NCBI GenBank assembly: GCA_028293625.1
Contig: JAQGOL010000002.1
Location: 1 to 64,000 of the forward strand
Length of the DNA: 64,000 bases
From: Chthoniobacteraceae bacterium
Lineage (GTDB): Bacteria; Verrucomicrobiota; Verrucomicrobiia; Chthoniobacterales; Chthoniobacteraceae
Direction: 5' to 3'
The notes beneath the pieces are model-generated. The model was not told the origin of the DNA. It saw nothing but the letters and a program-made list of their open reading frames with translations, and ran no database searches. Numbering within the stretch: the first letter of the stretch is position 1; every line of letters starts with the position of its first letter. Of this stretch, positions 25,413-36,300 are shown piece by piece. The position numbers and the translations under genes were made by a program.

Positions 25413-25743
25413 AAAGTTAATTCCGGCGCCGATATTCAATAAGCAGATCTTCTGCACCGCGGCGCCATCTTCACCACCCCGAGGATTCTAACTCGCCTTC
25501 CATTGGCAGGCTAGAGTCTTCAATCACGGCAGCAAAATTCGCCTGAGGCTGCATGCGTTTAGTTCCGCACTGCATTAAGCCCGGCATCGTTTGGTAATCA
25601 TACAGACGGCCGTTGAGCGCCGTGTTCAAGCAGAGACCCTGCTTGGGCGCGGCCCTCTTCGCGGCTGTCTGCTGGAGCTTTTCAAGGACTCAGCCCAGGA
25701 TTTTACGGCTTTGCAGAAAGGGCGTTATTGGATACGGGATTCC
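25413..25743. other. Intergenic region without a supported gene
   Basis: This 331-bp stretch holds no gene I can support. A frame with a TTG at 25591 runs into the membrane protein gene below, but its first 51 residues have no family character. No terminator or promoter is obvious. Confidence 0.4.
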
Positions 25744-26190
25744 ATGCCCCAAAGACTCGATCCGAACTTGGAGAAGAAATCAAGGGAGGGCGCTGGCGGC
25801 ACTCCCGGAGGGATCGGCACTTTTTTTGTCGGATTTCTGATGATGAGCATGGGGTGGTATTGGATTTTAAAATCCATCACGGTTACCCATGGGTTCAGCT
25901 TGGGATTAAGCCTCTATTATTTTGATACTTTAGGGGTATCTTTAACCAGCGGCATGGTGCTTATCCCGCTGATTTTCGGAGTGGGAATCATATTCTTTAA
26001 TGCGCGAAATTTACTCGGTTGGTTGTTAGCGATTGGCTCGCTTGCCGCTTTGTTTTCTGGCGTGATAGCGAACCTCCACTTTACCTTTCGCAGCATGAGT
26101 CTCTTTGATTTGCTTGTGATCCTGATCCTCGCAGTCGGAGGCACCGGACTCTTTTTACGCTCATTGCGTGATTACGGTTCCCGCGAGTAA
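25744..26190 (+). CDS. Four-span membrane protein, hypothetical conserved type
   Basis: A 148-residue membrane protein. The ATG at 25744 is preferred to a TTG at 25591 because similar proteins begin shortly before the segment GGTPGGIGTFFVGFLMMSMG. Four spans are predicted at about 24-43, 68-88, 92-110 and 119-140. I recall proteins of this pattern (Gly-Gly-Thr-Pro-Gly-Gly, then a long span and a VT-HGF strand) in PVC genomes as uncharacterised conserved proteins, but I cannot name a family with certainty. There is no catalytic motif. It stands alone between a 331-bp gap and the large secreted protein gene. Confidence 0.7.
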   Translation: MPQRLDPNLEKKSREGAGGTPGGIGTFFVGFLMMSMGWYWILKSITVTHGFSLGLSLYYFDTLGVSLTSGMVLIPLIFGVGIIFFNARNLLGWLLAIGSLAALFSGVIANLHFTFRSMSLFDLLVILILAVGGTGLFLRSLRDYGSRE

Positions 26191-26438
26191 ACTCTTCGGC
26201 ACGCTCGGCGCGGAGTTGCTCTTTGGAAGGCTCAGGCGGCCGTATGAGCTTCTCCCGCCGCATTAGCTTGTAGCTTGGAAATCTCACGATTTTCCCGGGC
26301 GTTATCCGCGCTTTGCGGTGTTTCTACCGACCTGTATCTCCGGTATAATCTGCCAGGTTAAAGGATTTCTTTTCTCGATTGTGACAATTGCGCGTAGGAT
26401 CCGTTCTCGCCCTTCCCCCGTCTCCATCCCCCCGTCTG
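26191..26438. other. Intergenic region upstream of the giant secreted protein gene
   Basis: It contains a perfect TATAAT at 26344-26349, 90 bp before the start codon, that could be a -10 element. No matching -35 hexamer lies at 16-18 bp spacing. No gene is supported here. Confidence 0.3.
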
Positions 26439-29400
26439 ATGCGTTTCCTCCTATCGCTTTGTCTTGCCTGGCTGTTGTCTTTTCACGCAGTCGCTGGCAT
26501 TGTTTCGTTTACATCAAGTTCCGTTACGTTTTTCCCCGGCCAGGATGTCACGCTCTCATGGAGTGTCACCGCCGGAGACACTATTTCCATCAACCAGGGA
26601 GTCGCTCCCATTTCCGGGGCGGTCGGCAGCGTAACCGTTCTACCATCGGCGGCAACGACCTATATATTGACCGATGCAACCAGCGGCACCACGGCACAGG
26701 TTATCCTCGCTCCCGGCGCTTTGCCTCAATTAACTCACCGATGGAGTTTTAATGAAGGCTCCGGGACGCTCGTCACTGATTCAGTCGGGACAGCCAACGG
26801 CACGATCGTCGGCAATGGGTCGACTCGCAGCGCGACGCAGATTCTGTTGCCGGGTGGTTCCTCCGCGAGCGCGCCATATATTGACCTGCCCAATGGTCTG
26901 ATCTCTTCCTTAAACCAGCTGACGATTGAAGGTTGGATGACTATCACCGGCTCGCAGAGCTGGTCGCGTGTATTTGATTTCGGGACAGGCTCCTCAGGCG
27001 AGCTCTTCGCCCCGGGCGGAACCCCAAGCGGAACAGAGTATTTGCTTCTCTCGGCGCAAATCGGCGGCGATCAAAATACGAAGCGGCTCGCGATAAAGGA
27101 TAACAACGTTGAAAACTCGATTGATCTGAATAACCCCGTGACCAATGGGCAACAGTTCCATTTCGTTGTCGTCTATGATGCGACGGGCAACAATGGCTCG
27201 CCTCAGGTTCGCTACTACCGCGACGGCATCCTCGTGGGAGCGCTGAACACGGCTTTTCGCTTGCAGAATATCGTCGACGTCAACAACTGGCTGGGGCGTT
27301 CGCAATTCAACAACGATTTGAATACCGCGGGTTCCTACAATGAATTCAGAATCTGGAATGCGCCGCTTGGAGCCTCTTATCTTGCCGATGCCTCCGCCAC
27401 TCCTGATACACTTCCGCTCGACTCCTTTACCGCGTTCCCGAGTCTGACGGTCTATCGCGGTTCGACCGCGCGGCTTTCCTATCTGCTCGGGAACCCTTCG
27501 GGCGGCGCCTTGACGGCATCGATAGACCAAGGGGTTGGTCCGCTTACCGGGAGTTCGGGTTTTGTCAGCGTAACCCCGACCGCCACGACGACCTATACAC
27601 TCACGGTTAATAACGGCGGAGTCACACGGCTCTCTTCGGTCAAACTTACGGTCGTTGCGGGCGATCCTGTAGCGGGCAATCTCACGGTTGCCGCCGGATA
27701 CCAGACCGCGACGCCGATCATCCTTGCGGCGACTGATCCCAACACTCCGGCAAACCAGATCACCTATGTTATCGTGACGCCACCGGCACATGGGACCCTC
27801 TCAGGTTCCGGTGCGAACCTCACCTATACGCCCGCCAACGGTTACTCCGGCCCGGATGGTTTTAATTATAAAGCCAACGACGGGCTCGCTGATTCGAACA
27901 CCGCCGCGGTCACGATCACGGTTCTGGCTGCCCCCGCTGCCCCGACCGATATCACGCTAAGTGAAAACGCGCTTTTAACTTCGTATGCGACCGCTTCATT
28001 CGCGGGGCGCATTCAGGCCGTCGATGTCAATGCGGAAGATCGGTTTACTTTTAGCCTGGTTGATGGCGAGGGTGCGACGAACAACGCGTTTTTTACAATC
28101 AACGGGAATCAGCTCATCACCGCGCATGATTTCTCGGGCGACATCAACCAGGTGATTTCCATCCGGGTTCGTGTGACCGATAGTACTGGCAGGTCCATCG
28201 AGAAAGTCATCACCCGGACGGTGTTGGCGCCGAAGCTGCATATAAAGATCAACGAGGTGAATTACAATCCGTCCCGTAATACACAGCTCAGCGAGTTCAT
28301 CGAGCTATATAATCCCTTTGATACGGCGGTCAGCCTTGGAGGATGGTATTTCAGCAAGGGAGTTGCCTATACGTTTCCTCCGGGCGCCACGATCGCGCCG
28401 CGCGGCTATCTGGTTATCGCGTCGGATCCATCGACTATCCAGGCACTCTATGGTGTAACGGCTTTGGGTCCATGGACAGGAGGGCTTAGCAGCGACGGCG
28501 ATTCGATCGTGCTAAAAGACAACAGCGGTCTGGAAGTTGACCATCTTGACTACGGAATCACCGCGCCGTGGCCCGTCGCACCGAATGGCGATGGCCCATC
28601 GCTTGAACTCATCAACCCGGACCTTGATAATGATCTCGGCGGCCATTGGCGCGCCAGCACGGTAACTCCGGCCGTCGTGAACTATATTACGGGCCGCAGC
28701 GCAGGATGGCACTATCGCCCGGGCACCAGCGAAGCCTCCACCCCGATCGGCTCGTGGCGCGATGAGGCTTTTACCGAGGACGCGACATGGGTGACGACTG
28801 GCACGATGCCAATTGGGTTATATAAAAAGAACAGCAATGTATCTGTCGCGAGCATAACAGAAACTGGCGTGACGCTTGGCACACAGTTGACGGGCATGGC
28901 CACTTTTAACGGCAGCAGCTTTGTGCCCGCCTATACCACTGTCTTTTTTAGAAAGACATTTACTGCTGCCGCCACGATTCCTCGCGCCGTGCTTTTACGA
29001 GTTATGCATAATGACGCCGCCATTGTCTGGATTAACGGCACGGAAGTCGGCCGATTTGGATTTCCGCCTGGAGTGAATGGCGACGTCGCTTTCAATGCGA
29101 ATAATTATTATGAACGCGGCAACGATCCTTGGAGCGAGGTGGTGCTGCTCAATGCCGGCAACGTGATCCATCCCGGCATCAACACAATCGCCATTCAAGG
29201 CTTTGCGAAACTGCCTGTACAGCGTGCCGATCAGGATAGCCCGGCAGACTACAATATTTTTGACTTCAGCATCGACGCTGAACTGAGGAATCCACCGGAA
29301 CTTCTTGGAACGCCAGGCGGGCCGAATTCTGTGCTGGCGGCCAACGCGAGCCCTGCGATTCGCGACGTCAATCACTCGCCCGCGGCGCCCAAATCCTCTC

Positions 29401-32400
29401 AGCCAATTACCGTGACGGCTCGAATTAGCGATGAGCAGGGCGTCGGCGCTGTGCAGTTGCTTTACCAAACTTGTGCGCCGGGCGGTTTCATTCCCGCGTC
29501 GCTGCCACTGACCAACGCGCAGTTGCTCGCGGCCGTGCCTGATCTATTGCCTGCCAATCCCGCATTTGAAGCCGCCGCCAACTGGACTGCAGTGATGATG
29601 GTCGATGACGGCAGCGTCGCCGGTGACGTTCCGGGTGACGGAATATTTACCGGTCGCATTCCTGCGCAGCCACATCGGACGCTGGTAAGGTATCGGGTGA
29701 TGGCAAGCGATCTGGCAGGTCTCTCGATACGGGTTCCCGCAGTCGACGATCCCCGCAAGAACTACGCCTGTTATGTTTATAACGGGGTGCCTGATTATGT
29801 GGCCAACGGCCAGGTCTACGCGGCAGGCACGCTCAATACGCTTCCTGTCTATCAATGGATTACACGGGCGTCGGACTTTTCATCGCTCCTTTCCTATAAT
29901 GGAGCCGAGCAGCTTGCCAATTCCATTGATCTCAACGTGCTGCTTGCGCGCCGTTTCGAGAACTTCGAGGGCGCTCTGGTGGTCGGCGATCAGGTCGTCG
30001 ACCATACCCATGTCCGGCTGCGCGGAGGCAATTCACGCTACGCCGGCAGTGGGAAGCGGCATTTTCGTTTTAAGTTCCCCAAAGGCGATCCACTCGATGC
30101 CAGGGACGAACAGGGCCGGGCCTACCCGCGGCCTTGGGAGGAGATGCTTTTTAATAAGATGTTTGGTAATAAAGGCTACTACGACTGGGGTCTTCCTTAC
30201 GAAGCGGCCGGCCGTGTCTGGCGTTTGTTAGGCATTCCCATCCCGGAGAGCCATTGGGTCCACTTCCGGGTTGTGCGAAATGCCGCTGAAGCGCCCGATG
30301 CCGTCAACGGCGATTTCTGGGGGCTCTATCAGGCGCTTGAGTTGCCGGAGGGTAAAAACTTCCTTAAGGCGCGCGACCTGCCGCTTGGCAACTTCTTTAA
30401 AATGAGCGACTGGACTCAAAACAGCGAGATGGATGAGCGATACCAGGCGAAGGGCGCTCCGGACTTCGGTGAAGATTTCGATAATATCCGCTATAACGTG
30501 CATCAGAAAGCTACTGACACTTTCATCAAGACATATGTGAATATGCCTCTTTGGTACCGCTACAATGCCGTGCAGGAGGCCATTCGTCATTACGACATTT
30601 TCACCGAACCAACCGGCCGGCATCGTGTGAAGAACCTGCTTTGGTATTTCGAGCCAAAGGCCAATACCGGCGGATTAGGTTACTTGTGGTTTATGCCGTA
30701 TGACTGGGACGCCAGCTTTGGCCCAAACTTCAATAGTGGTTGGGATCTGGTGCACAACGCGCTGTATGACCACAACGATTTTGCCGATTCTCCCACTTGG
30801 ATCGGGTCCAAACTTACCCCTCGCACGACAATGGCGATCGAGCACCGCAATGCCATTCGTGAACTGCGCGACCTGATCTGGTATCGTGAAACCGGCACCA
30901 ATCGCGGGCCATTTGACGACATCCTCGATGATGCGGCGGCCACGCTCGCTCCCTTTTGGCCCGTGGATCGCGCTCGCTGGCCGATCACCGGCGCGGTGGC
31001 CGATCACAGCGGAGGCATGCCATTTAAGGTGCAGGACATGAAGAACTTTGCCTTTACGGGCTGGACCGATACGACCGGCAGTGGCGATCCGGCGATCGGG
31101 GCTGGTGGACGGGCGGCTTATCTGGATGCGATTTCGGATAACCTGGATGCCGGACAGTTGCCGGTGAAACCTTCCATTACATACACCGGTGCCGCCGGAT
31201 TTCCTTCCGATGGAATCAAACTGCAATCCAGTCTTTTTAGTGATCCTCAAGGGGTTCCCACCTTTGGCGCCATGCAATGGCGTGTGGGTGAAGTCACCGA
31301 TTCCAACGCTCCTGCGTTCGATCCGACTGCATCGCGTATTTATGAAGTCACCTCCGTTTGGGAAAGTGGCGAGCTGTCGGCCTTTAATGCGAGCATTACC
31401 GTGCCGGGAAATGTGTTGCGGGCCGGCCACGCTTACCGAGCCAGGGTTCGACACAGGGATACCACTGGCCGCTGGAGTCACTGGAGTGCGCCGTTGGTTT
31501 TCACTGCGGGAATCTCCGACTACACGCAAGTGCTCCACGACAATTTGGTTGTTTCTGAAGTGATGTATCATCCACTTGCTCCAGCTCCAAATGAAGCGGC
31601 GCTTGGCTATACCGAAAACGATTTTGAATACATCGAATTGCGCAATGTTTCCACGACGCTGACCCTTGATCTAGGCAATGTCCGCCTGACCAAGGGCGCG
31701 GATTTTAACTTTGCCGGCAGTTCCATTACAAACCTTGCACCAGGTGCGGTTGTGTTGATTGTCAAAAATAGCGCTGCTTTTGCCTTTCGCTACGGCGCAG
31801 GGAAACCGGTTGCCGGCGCGTGGGATTCCGCTAATAACCTCAGTAATGGCGGTGAGGAGATCAAGGTGAGTTACGGCGCAGGCACTGCCATTCAGGACTT
31901 TGTCTACGATGACGAAGCGCCTTGGCCAACCGTGGCTGACACGGGTGGTTATTCGCTTGTCTTAGTCAACCCGGAGTCGCGTCCCGACCCGGCACTGGCG
32001 AAAAGCTGGCGTGCGAGTTATGTACCCGGCGGCACACCTGGTGCCGACGACCGCACGACTTTTGCTTCCTGGAAGGCGGCGCACCCCGGCACCGACTTCG
32101 ACGGCATTGAGGATCTGCTTGAATATGCTTTGGGCGGAAATCCGGCTCTCAGCGACCGTGCAATCCTCCCGCAAGCCGCGATCCAGTCGCTTATCGTAAA
32201 CGGCGTTCCCGGCCAGTATCTCACGCTGACATTCCGGCGCATACTTGGGGCCGAAGACATTATTTATAATGTGCTCTGGTCGCCGAACCTGTCGGGTGGA
32301 TGGAGTGCCAGCGGTGCGCTTGTCAGTTCAACTGAACGCGGCGACGGCAGCGTGACTGAAGTCTGGCGCGCTCCACAACCTGTCGGGGCCGGCAACTACT

Positions 32401-32429
32401 TCGGTCAGTTGCGCGTCACAAAGCCATAA
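26439..32429 (+). CDS. Giant secreted LamG / lamin-tail / CotH-domain protein
   Basis: A 1996-residue exported protein; ATG 26439 starts the signal peptide MRFLLSLCLAWLLSFHAVAG. The order is: an Ig/PKD-like strand region (20-90); LamG/concanavalin-like (about 96-310, LTHRWSFNEGSGTLVTDSV); a second Ig-like unit; cadherin-like Big_9 (415-497, YTPANGYSGPDGFNYKANDG); another cadherin-like unit (500-590); lamin-tail domain 1 (about 600-700, INEVNYNPSRN, EFIELYNP); beta-sandwich regions; a CotH kinase-like domain (about 1115-1480, HVRLRGGNSR, FWGLYQALELPE, WFMPYDWDASFG); Fn3-like parts; lamin-tail domain 2 (about 1702-1830, VVSEVMYHP); and an end YFGQLRVTKP. CotH domains of spore-coat type are protein kinases; whether this one acts on itself or on partners is unknown. 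A surface or matrix role is likely. It has no PEP-CTERM anchor. Confidence 0.88.
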   Translation: MRFLLSLCLAWLLSFHAVAGIVSFTSSSVTFFPGQDVTLSWSVTAGDTISINQGVAPISGAVGSVTVLPSAATTYILTDATSGTTAQVILAPGALPQLTHRWSFNEGSGTLVTDSVGTANGTIVGNGSTRSATQILLPGGSSASAPYIDLPNGLISSLNQLTIEGWMTITGSQSWSRVFDFGTGSSGELFAPGGTPSGTEYLLLSAQIGGDQNTKRLAIKDNNVENSIDLNNPVTNGQQFHFVVVYDATGNNGSPQVRYYRDGILVGALNTAFRLQNIVDVNNWLGRSQFNNDLNTAGSYNEFRIWNAPLGASYLADASATPDTLPLDSFTAFPSLTVYRGSTARLSYLLGNPSGGALTASIDQGVGPLTGSSGFVSVTPTATTTYTLTVNNGGVTRLSSVKLTVVAGDPVAGNLTVAAGYQTATPIILAATDPNTPANQITYVIVTPPAHGTLSGSGANLTYTPANGYSGPDGFNYKANDGLADSNTAAVTITVLAAPAAPTDITLSENALLTSYATASFAGRIQAVDVNAEDRFTFSLVDGEGATNNAFFTINGNQLITAHDFSGDINQVISIRVRVTDSTGRSIEKVITRTVLAPKLHIKINEVNYNPSRNTQLSEFIELYNPFDTAVSLGGWYFSKGVAYTFPPGATIAPRGYLVIASDPSTIQALYGVTALGPWTGGLSSDGDSIVLKDNSGLEVDHLDYGITAPWPVAPNGDGPSLELINPDLDNDLGGHWRASTVTPAVVNYITGRSAGWHYRPGTSEASTPIGSWRDEAFTEDATWVTTGTMPIGLYKKNSNVSVASITETGVTLGTQLTGMATFNGSSFVPAYTTVFFRKTFTAAATIPRAVLLRVMHNDAAIVWINGTEVGRFGFPPGVNGDVAFNANNYYERGNDPWSEVVLLNAGNVIHPGINTIAIQGFAKLPVQRADQDSPADYNIFDFSIDAELRNPPELLGTPGGPNSVLAANASPAIRDVNHSPAAPKSSQPITVTARISDEQGVGAVQLLYQTCAPGGFIPASLPLTNAQLLAAVPDLLPANPAFEAAANWTAVMMVDDGSVAGDVPGDGIFTGRIPAQPHRTLVRYRVMASDLAGLSIRVPAVDDPRKNYACYVYNGVPDYVANGQVYAAGTLNTLPVYQWITRASDFSSLLSYNGAEQLANSIDLNVLLARRFENFEGALVVGDQVVDHTHVRLRGGNSRYAGSGKRHFRFKFPKGDPLDARDEQGRAYPRPWEEMLFNKMFGNKGYYDWGLPYEAAGRVWRLLGIPIPESHWVHFRVVRNAAEAPDAVNGDFWGLYQALELPEGKNFLKARDLPLGNFFKMSDWTQNSEMDERYQAKGAPDFGEDFDNIRYNVHQKATDTFIKTYVNMPLWYRYNAVQEAIRHYDIFTEPTGRHRVKNLLWYFEPKANTGGLGYLWFMPYDWDASFGPNFNSGWDLVHNALYDHNDFADSPTWIGSKLTPRTTMAIEHRNAIRELRDLIWYRETGTNRGPFDDILDDAAATLAPFWPVDRARWPITGAVADHSGGMPFKVQDMKNFAFTGWTDTTGSGDPAIGAGGRAAYLDAISDNLDAGQLPVKPSITYTGAAGFPSDGIKLQSSLFSDPQGVPTFGAMQWRVGEVTDSNAPAFDPTASRIYEVTSVWESGELSAFNASITVPGNVLRAGHAYRARVRHRDTTGRWSHWSAPLVFTAGISDYTQVLHDNLVVSEVMYHPLAPAPNEAALGYTENDFEYIELRNVSTTLTLDLGNVRLTKGADFNFAGSSITNLAPGAVVLIVKNSAAFAFRYGAGKPVAGAWDSANNLSNGGEEIKVSYGAGTAIQDFVYDDEAPWPTVADTGGYSLVLVNPESRPDPALAKSWRASYVPGGTPGADDRTTFASWKAAHPGTDFDGIEDLLEYALGGNPALSDRAILPQAAIQSLIVNGVPGQYLTLTFRRILGAEDIIYNVLWSPNLSGGWSASGALVSSTERGDGSVTEVWRAPQPVGAGNYFGQLRVTKP

Positions 32430-32439
32430 AAAGTCGCCA

Positions 32440-33297
32440 TTATAAAGCGCGCGGTGACAATGTCTGCGAACTCCATTGTTCTCCACAACCCAGCACGCGA
32501 TAGGACTGCCCTATTTGACTACAAGCGGTCATGAAGTCGATCGGATCGGCAGTGTTGAATGTGAACATGTCGAAATGATGCGGTATGACGATCGTCGCGC
32601 AGCAAGCTTTGGCCAGGGCTGCGGCCTCCGTTCCGTTCAGATTGCCGGCAACACCGCGTGCCGGATCATGCCCGTTAATGGGAAGCAGCGCGATATCCGG
32701 GCGGCCTAGAAGATGAGGGAGGTGGTTATGCCAGCGTGTATCGCCGCTGTGATAAACCGTCCAGGGGCCAAAGCGAATAATCAGGCCAAGGAAGCGGCAG
32801 CGTCCGTGCGAGTCGTGCTCAATGGTATCGTGCGCGGCGGGAATGCCGGTGAACTCAAAACCGCCAAGGTGGACGGTTTGTCCCGCGTCAATCCCGTGCA
32901 TTTTAAAAAGGCCTCCGGCAAGGCGTTCGTGGCCAAGTTCAATGTTAGACGCCGGCAAAAGCAATGGCATTGGGCTGCCGTGCGCGCGTGCGATCGGTAT
33001 TAATGTGGCGGCGTCGAAGTGATCTGTATGGCCGTGGCTGGAGGTGACAATATCGATGAACCCCAAACGTTCCGGCGCGATGCAGCGCTCTGTCATGCGG
33101 ATGTGCTCTTTGTCGCTGCCGGCGTACTTATCTGTCAGCGTATCAGACAGATAAGGATCAATGAGCACCGTTGATCCTTGCCATTTGAGTAGAAACCCAC
33201 TTTGGCCAAACCACCATAAATGAAAATTGAGGCCGTCGTCCGGTGCCGACGCAATACTGGCAAGAAGAGCTTCGTCTTTAAGAACCGGAACGATCAT
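32440..33297 (-). CDS. UlaG-like metallo-beta-lactamase-fold hydrolase
   Basis: A 285-residue cytoplasmic enzyme with metallo-beta-lactamase motifs: the metal site TSSHGHTDHFD (HxHxDH), the strand STVLIDPYLSDTL before it, IPAAHDTIEHD, VYHSGDTRWH and IPHHFDMFTF. This arrangement matches UlaG-type enzymes, where E. coli UlaG opens L-ascorbate-6-phosphate lactone. The gene follows the large cupredoxin-bearing gene with 5 bp between them, so it is probably in the same transcript. Opening a lactone intermediate of an oxidised sugar would fit the surrounding catabolic genes, but the substrate is unknown. Confidence 0.85.
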   Translation of the reverse strand: MIVPVLKDEALLASIASAPDDGLNFHLWWFGQSGFLLKWQGSTVLIDPYLSDTLTDKYAGSDKEHIRMTERCIAPERLGFIDIVTSSHGHTDHFDAATLIPIARAHGSPMPLLLPASNIELGHERLAGGLFKMHGIDAGQTVHLGGFEFTGIPAAHDTIEHDSHGRCRFLGLIIRFGPWTVYHSGDTRWHNHLPHLLGRPDIALLPINGHDPARGVAGNLNGTEAAALAKACCATIVIPHHFDMFTFNTADPIDFMTACSQIGQSYRVLGCGEQWSSQTLSPRAL

Positions 33298-33302
33298 GAG
33301 AC

Positions 33303-36300
33303 TTATTCAATGACAAGTTCCCCACGCATCAGCATCCAGTGCCCGGGGAACGTGCAGAGATAAGGATAACGTCCGGGCTCGGCAGGGGCATTGAAATGGA
33401 CCGTAGTCGATTTTTGCGGATCTAAAAGGCGTGTGTGACAAAGCACGTCGTTGCTCCCGGGAACGTAGTGTTGCGCGATTGCGCCGGGGTCTGTGATGAG
33501 TTTGTTAGCCAGATCTCCCACCCGCTCGGCAGCACCGACTTTTACAAGCACCCAGTTGTGCGGCATCGCATCGGGATTCTCAAAGGTTAACGAGAGCCGT
33601 TCGCCCGCTTTGGCGCGTATTTCTTTTTCTGAAAATTGCAGGCCGCTTGCAGTCCGGAGAGTGAGGCTGCGACCTCCCTCGCCTTGTTCCCAACCGACCG
33701 GGCGCGCTGCCGCGTTAATTGCGCTCTGTGGACTAAAAGCTGTTTTGGCAATTGCGCGGTATCCGGCAAACTGTGTGAACGCCGAGCCTAGCTGATGCAA
33801 GGTGAAGTAGAAATCGCGAGTCAGGAGATTTGGAAGGTCGCAATGGAGATGGAGGACGTTGGAGAGTTGAAGTTGCGGAATTTCCACAAAGAGCGCTCGG
33901 CCCGATTCAATTAAATGGACGGAACTGACCGTCAGCGGGTCGTGTCCACGGCGATCGGGTGAGCGAACTGAATATTCGTCGCTTCCGTACGCCGCGCTGT
34001 AACGGTAATTCCATTGTTGCGCAAAAAACCGGCTCGTGTCGCTGACGAGGCTTTGATCGAGCGGCTGCGCAAATCGAAGCAGCACGCCATTGTCATGAGC
34101 TTCGGTTGCAATCGGAGCTTGATCGGGGCTCCCGGTGTGGCGCATGCGTTGAAAGGAACCTTCCTCGGGCGCATAAGTGATCCAGCCTGTCATACCGGTC
34201 ACGTAAAGCTGTCCATCGCGCGGATGGAATACTCCACGATGCGCGCCACTGCTGAAGTCGCCCGGAATCGGAACCACGCAACCTTGAGTTACCTCGCCAA
34301 GCTGCTCACGCAGAATAAGAAAAGCGGTGCCGTTGCCCCATGAAAAATGGACGAGGGTCCCGGCGGCCACGCCCCAGCGATCGCCTTCCACGTAGCATTG
34401 TCCGCCACAGGAATGATCTTCTCCACGCGGCAAATACGCCAGCGGCGGCAGGTGTCCGCGTGGTCCGGGCTTTGGTCCTCCGTAGCCGTAGTGGCCGGCC
34501 GCCTCGCCGGGCTTTGGCAAAAATTCGTAGACCATGGAAGCCGGGGTCCAGTCACCTTCCTGAACCGCCACGGCGACCTCGCCATGCGGACCGAGACCGA
34601 TGCCGTCCGGGTTGCGAAACCCGGTGGCAAGCACCTCGGCGGAGTTGGACTGCGGCGCCACCCGCATAACGCCTTGCTTACCGGAGGCTAGATAAAAACG
34701 TCCCTGCGAGTCGTGCTGAAGGCCTGTGACAAAATCATGTCCGCCCGTTGGAGTCTGGTAACTGTTGGCCAGGCACTCGTAGAAATCGGCTTCTCCATCG
34801 TCATTAAGATCGTGAAGCCGTGTGATCTGATCACGGCCAAGCACGCATATTTTGCCATCCACGATCTTCAGGCCGAGCGGCTGATGCAAGCCGGCGGCGA
34901 AGCGTTTCCATTTAAGCTGGGCAAGGGAGTTATCAATTCCTGAAACCACCCAAACTTCGCCTTCAAAAGTACAAAGCGCCGCGTCGCCATTGGGGAAAAA
35001 ATCGTGTCCGCTGAAATGCCAGAGAGAACGCCACGGAGTTTGCGCGGGAGCGGTGAGGGTATCGATGGCGTAAGGCTTGCCGGTGCCGCGCGTGCCGATG
35101 GTCTGAAAGAGTTGCGGCCATTGTGGGGCACCGCCATGGGTGAGCGTGCTGAGGTTTCCCGCGCTCATCCTCTCGCGTGTGACCAGAACGCTGCCAGCGG
35201 CGCTTGAAGCCAACTCCAGCCACGGTTCCCCGTTGCGTTCATAAGAGAATACAACCTGGGTCCCATTGCAGTAAAAGCCGCGATAGGTAAAAGTTCCCGG
35301 CTTGGGGAGTTCGCTTGTCGGTGCCGGGATCGTCAGGCCCACGGGATCGATTCCTCCGAGGAATCCGAAGCGAGCGGTGCCAAATCGAACGAAGCCACCA
35401 TGCCATGCTTCCGGCCAGGAGAGTGTTTCCGGATCAAAACAAACGGCGGCATCTTCGAGCTTTACGCAAACCGCGCGCGGCACGATGCGATCGGCGTGAC
35501 GAAAGACACCGGCCTGCAGCGAGCCGATCTCCATCTTATTCCACCGATTGTTATCCCAACTTTGCTCGGTTTGATTTCCCCAATGCCCGGAGCGACCGCC
35601 ATCGAGTCCGGGAAAAGCGGGCAGCAACGCGGGCTTCTCCGGGCTTGCCGCGAAATCGCGCGCCTGCTTTGCGTAGAAGTCATAGATCCGGTCACGATTG
35701 ATTGGATCCTTAAATAGAGGATGAGCATTTGGATCAAGCGGCTCGCGTTCGGGCAGGGCGACGGCGGCGTTCTTAGGCAACTCGTCAAGCGGCCAAAGTC
35801 CCACGGTTGCATCATCGCGTGTGAGCGCCGCGGTTGGACTGGTGAGGATCTCACGGACACCGCGCGAGATTCGGACATCGTCGATCAAACCGTCGCATCC
35901 GATTCCTTCTTCAACTGTACGTCCAATTCCGAGGTCACCCGAAATCACCGCGCGCTTTCTAGCTGGGAGCATCTGCTCTTTGACTAACTTGCCGTCCACA
36001 AAGAGCCGCACGCGCTCTGCTTCGAGGACCATTGCAAGGTGATGCCACACGTTATCGCATATATTCGCACCGCTGCGCACCGAACTGTCGTGTCCGGGAA
36101 GATAGACGGAGAAATCTCCGGCCCCGGAAAACGAATAAAGTTCCCAGTGTGCGGCTGATGCTTTGGTATCGCTGGCCACGACGACATTAAAACTCTTGGC
36201 GTTGCGCAATTTTGCCCAGGCTTCCACGGTGATCGGCCCATTTCGCCATTGATCCTCGCCAGGCAGCAGCAAGCCGCCGCCGCTTGCGTCCAATGCTTTA

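Noticed and set aside
2472-25431. CCGGCGCCG occurring after three stop codons (2472, 24594, 25423), possibly a dispersed element
   Set aside because: The 9-mer is short and GC-rich; partial matches are common in coding regions here, so chance is the better explanation.
26344-26349. TATAAT as a promoter for the giant secreted protein
   Set aside because: No -35 hexamer at 16-18 bp; kept only as a note in the intergenic entry.
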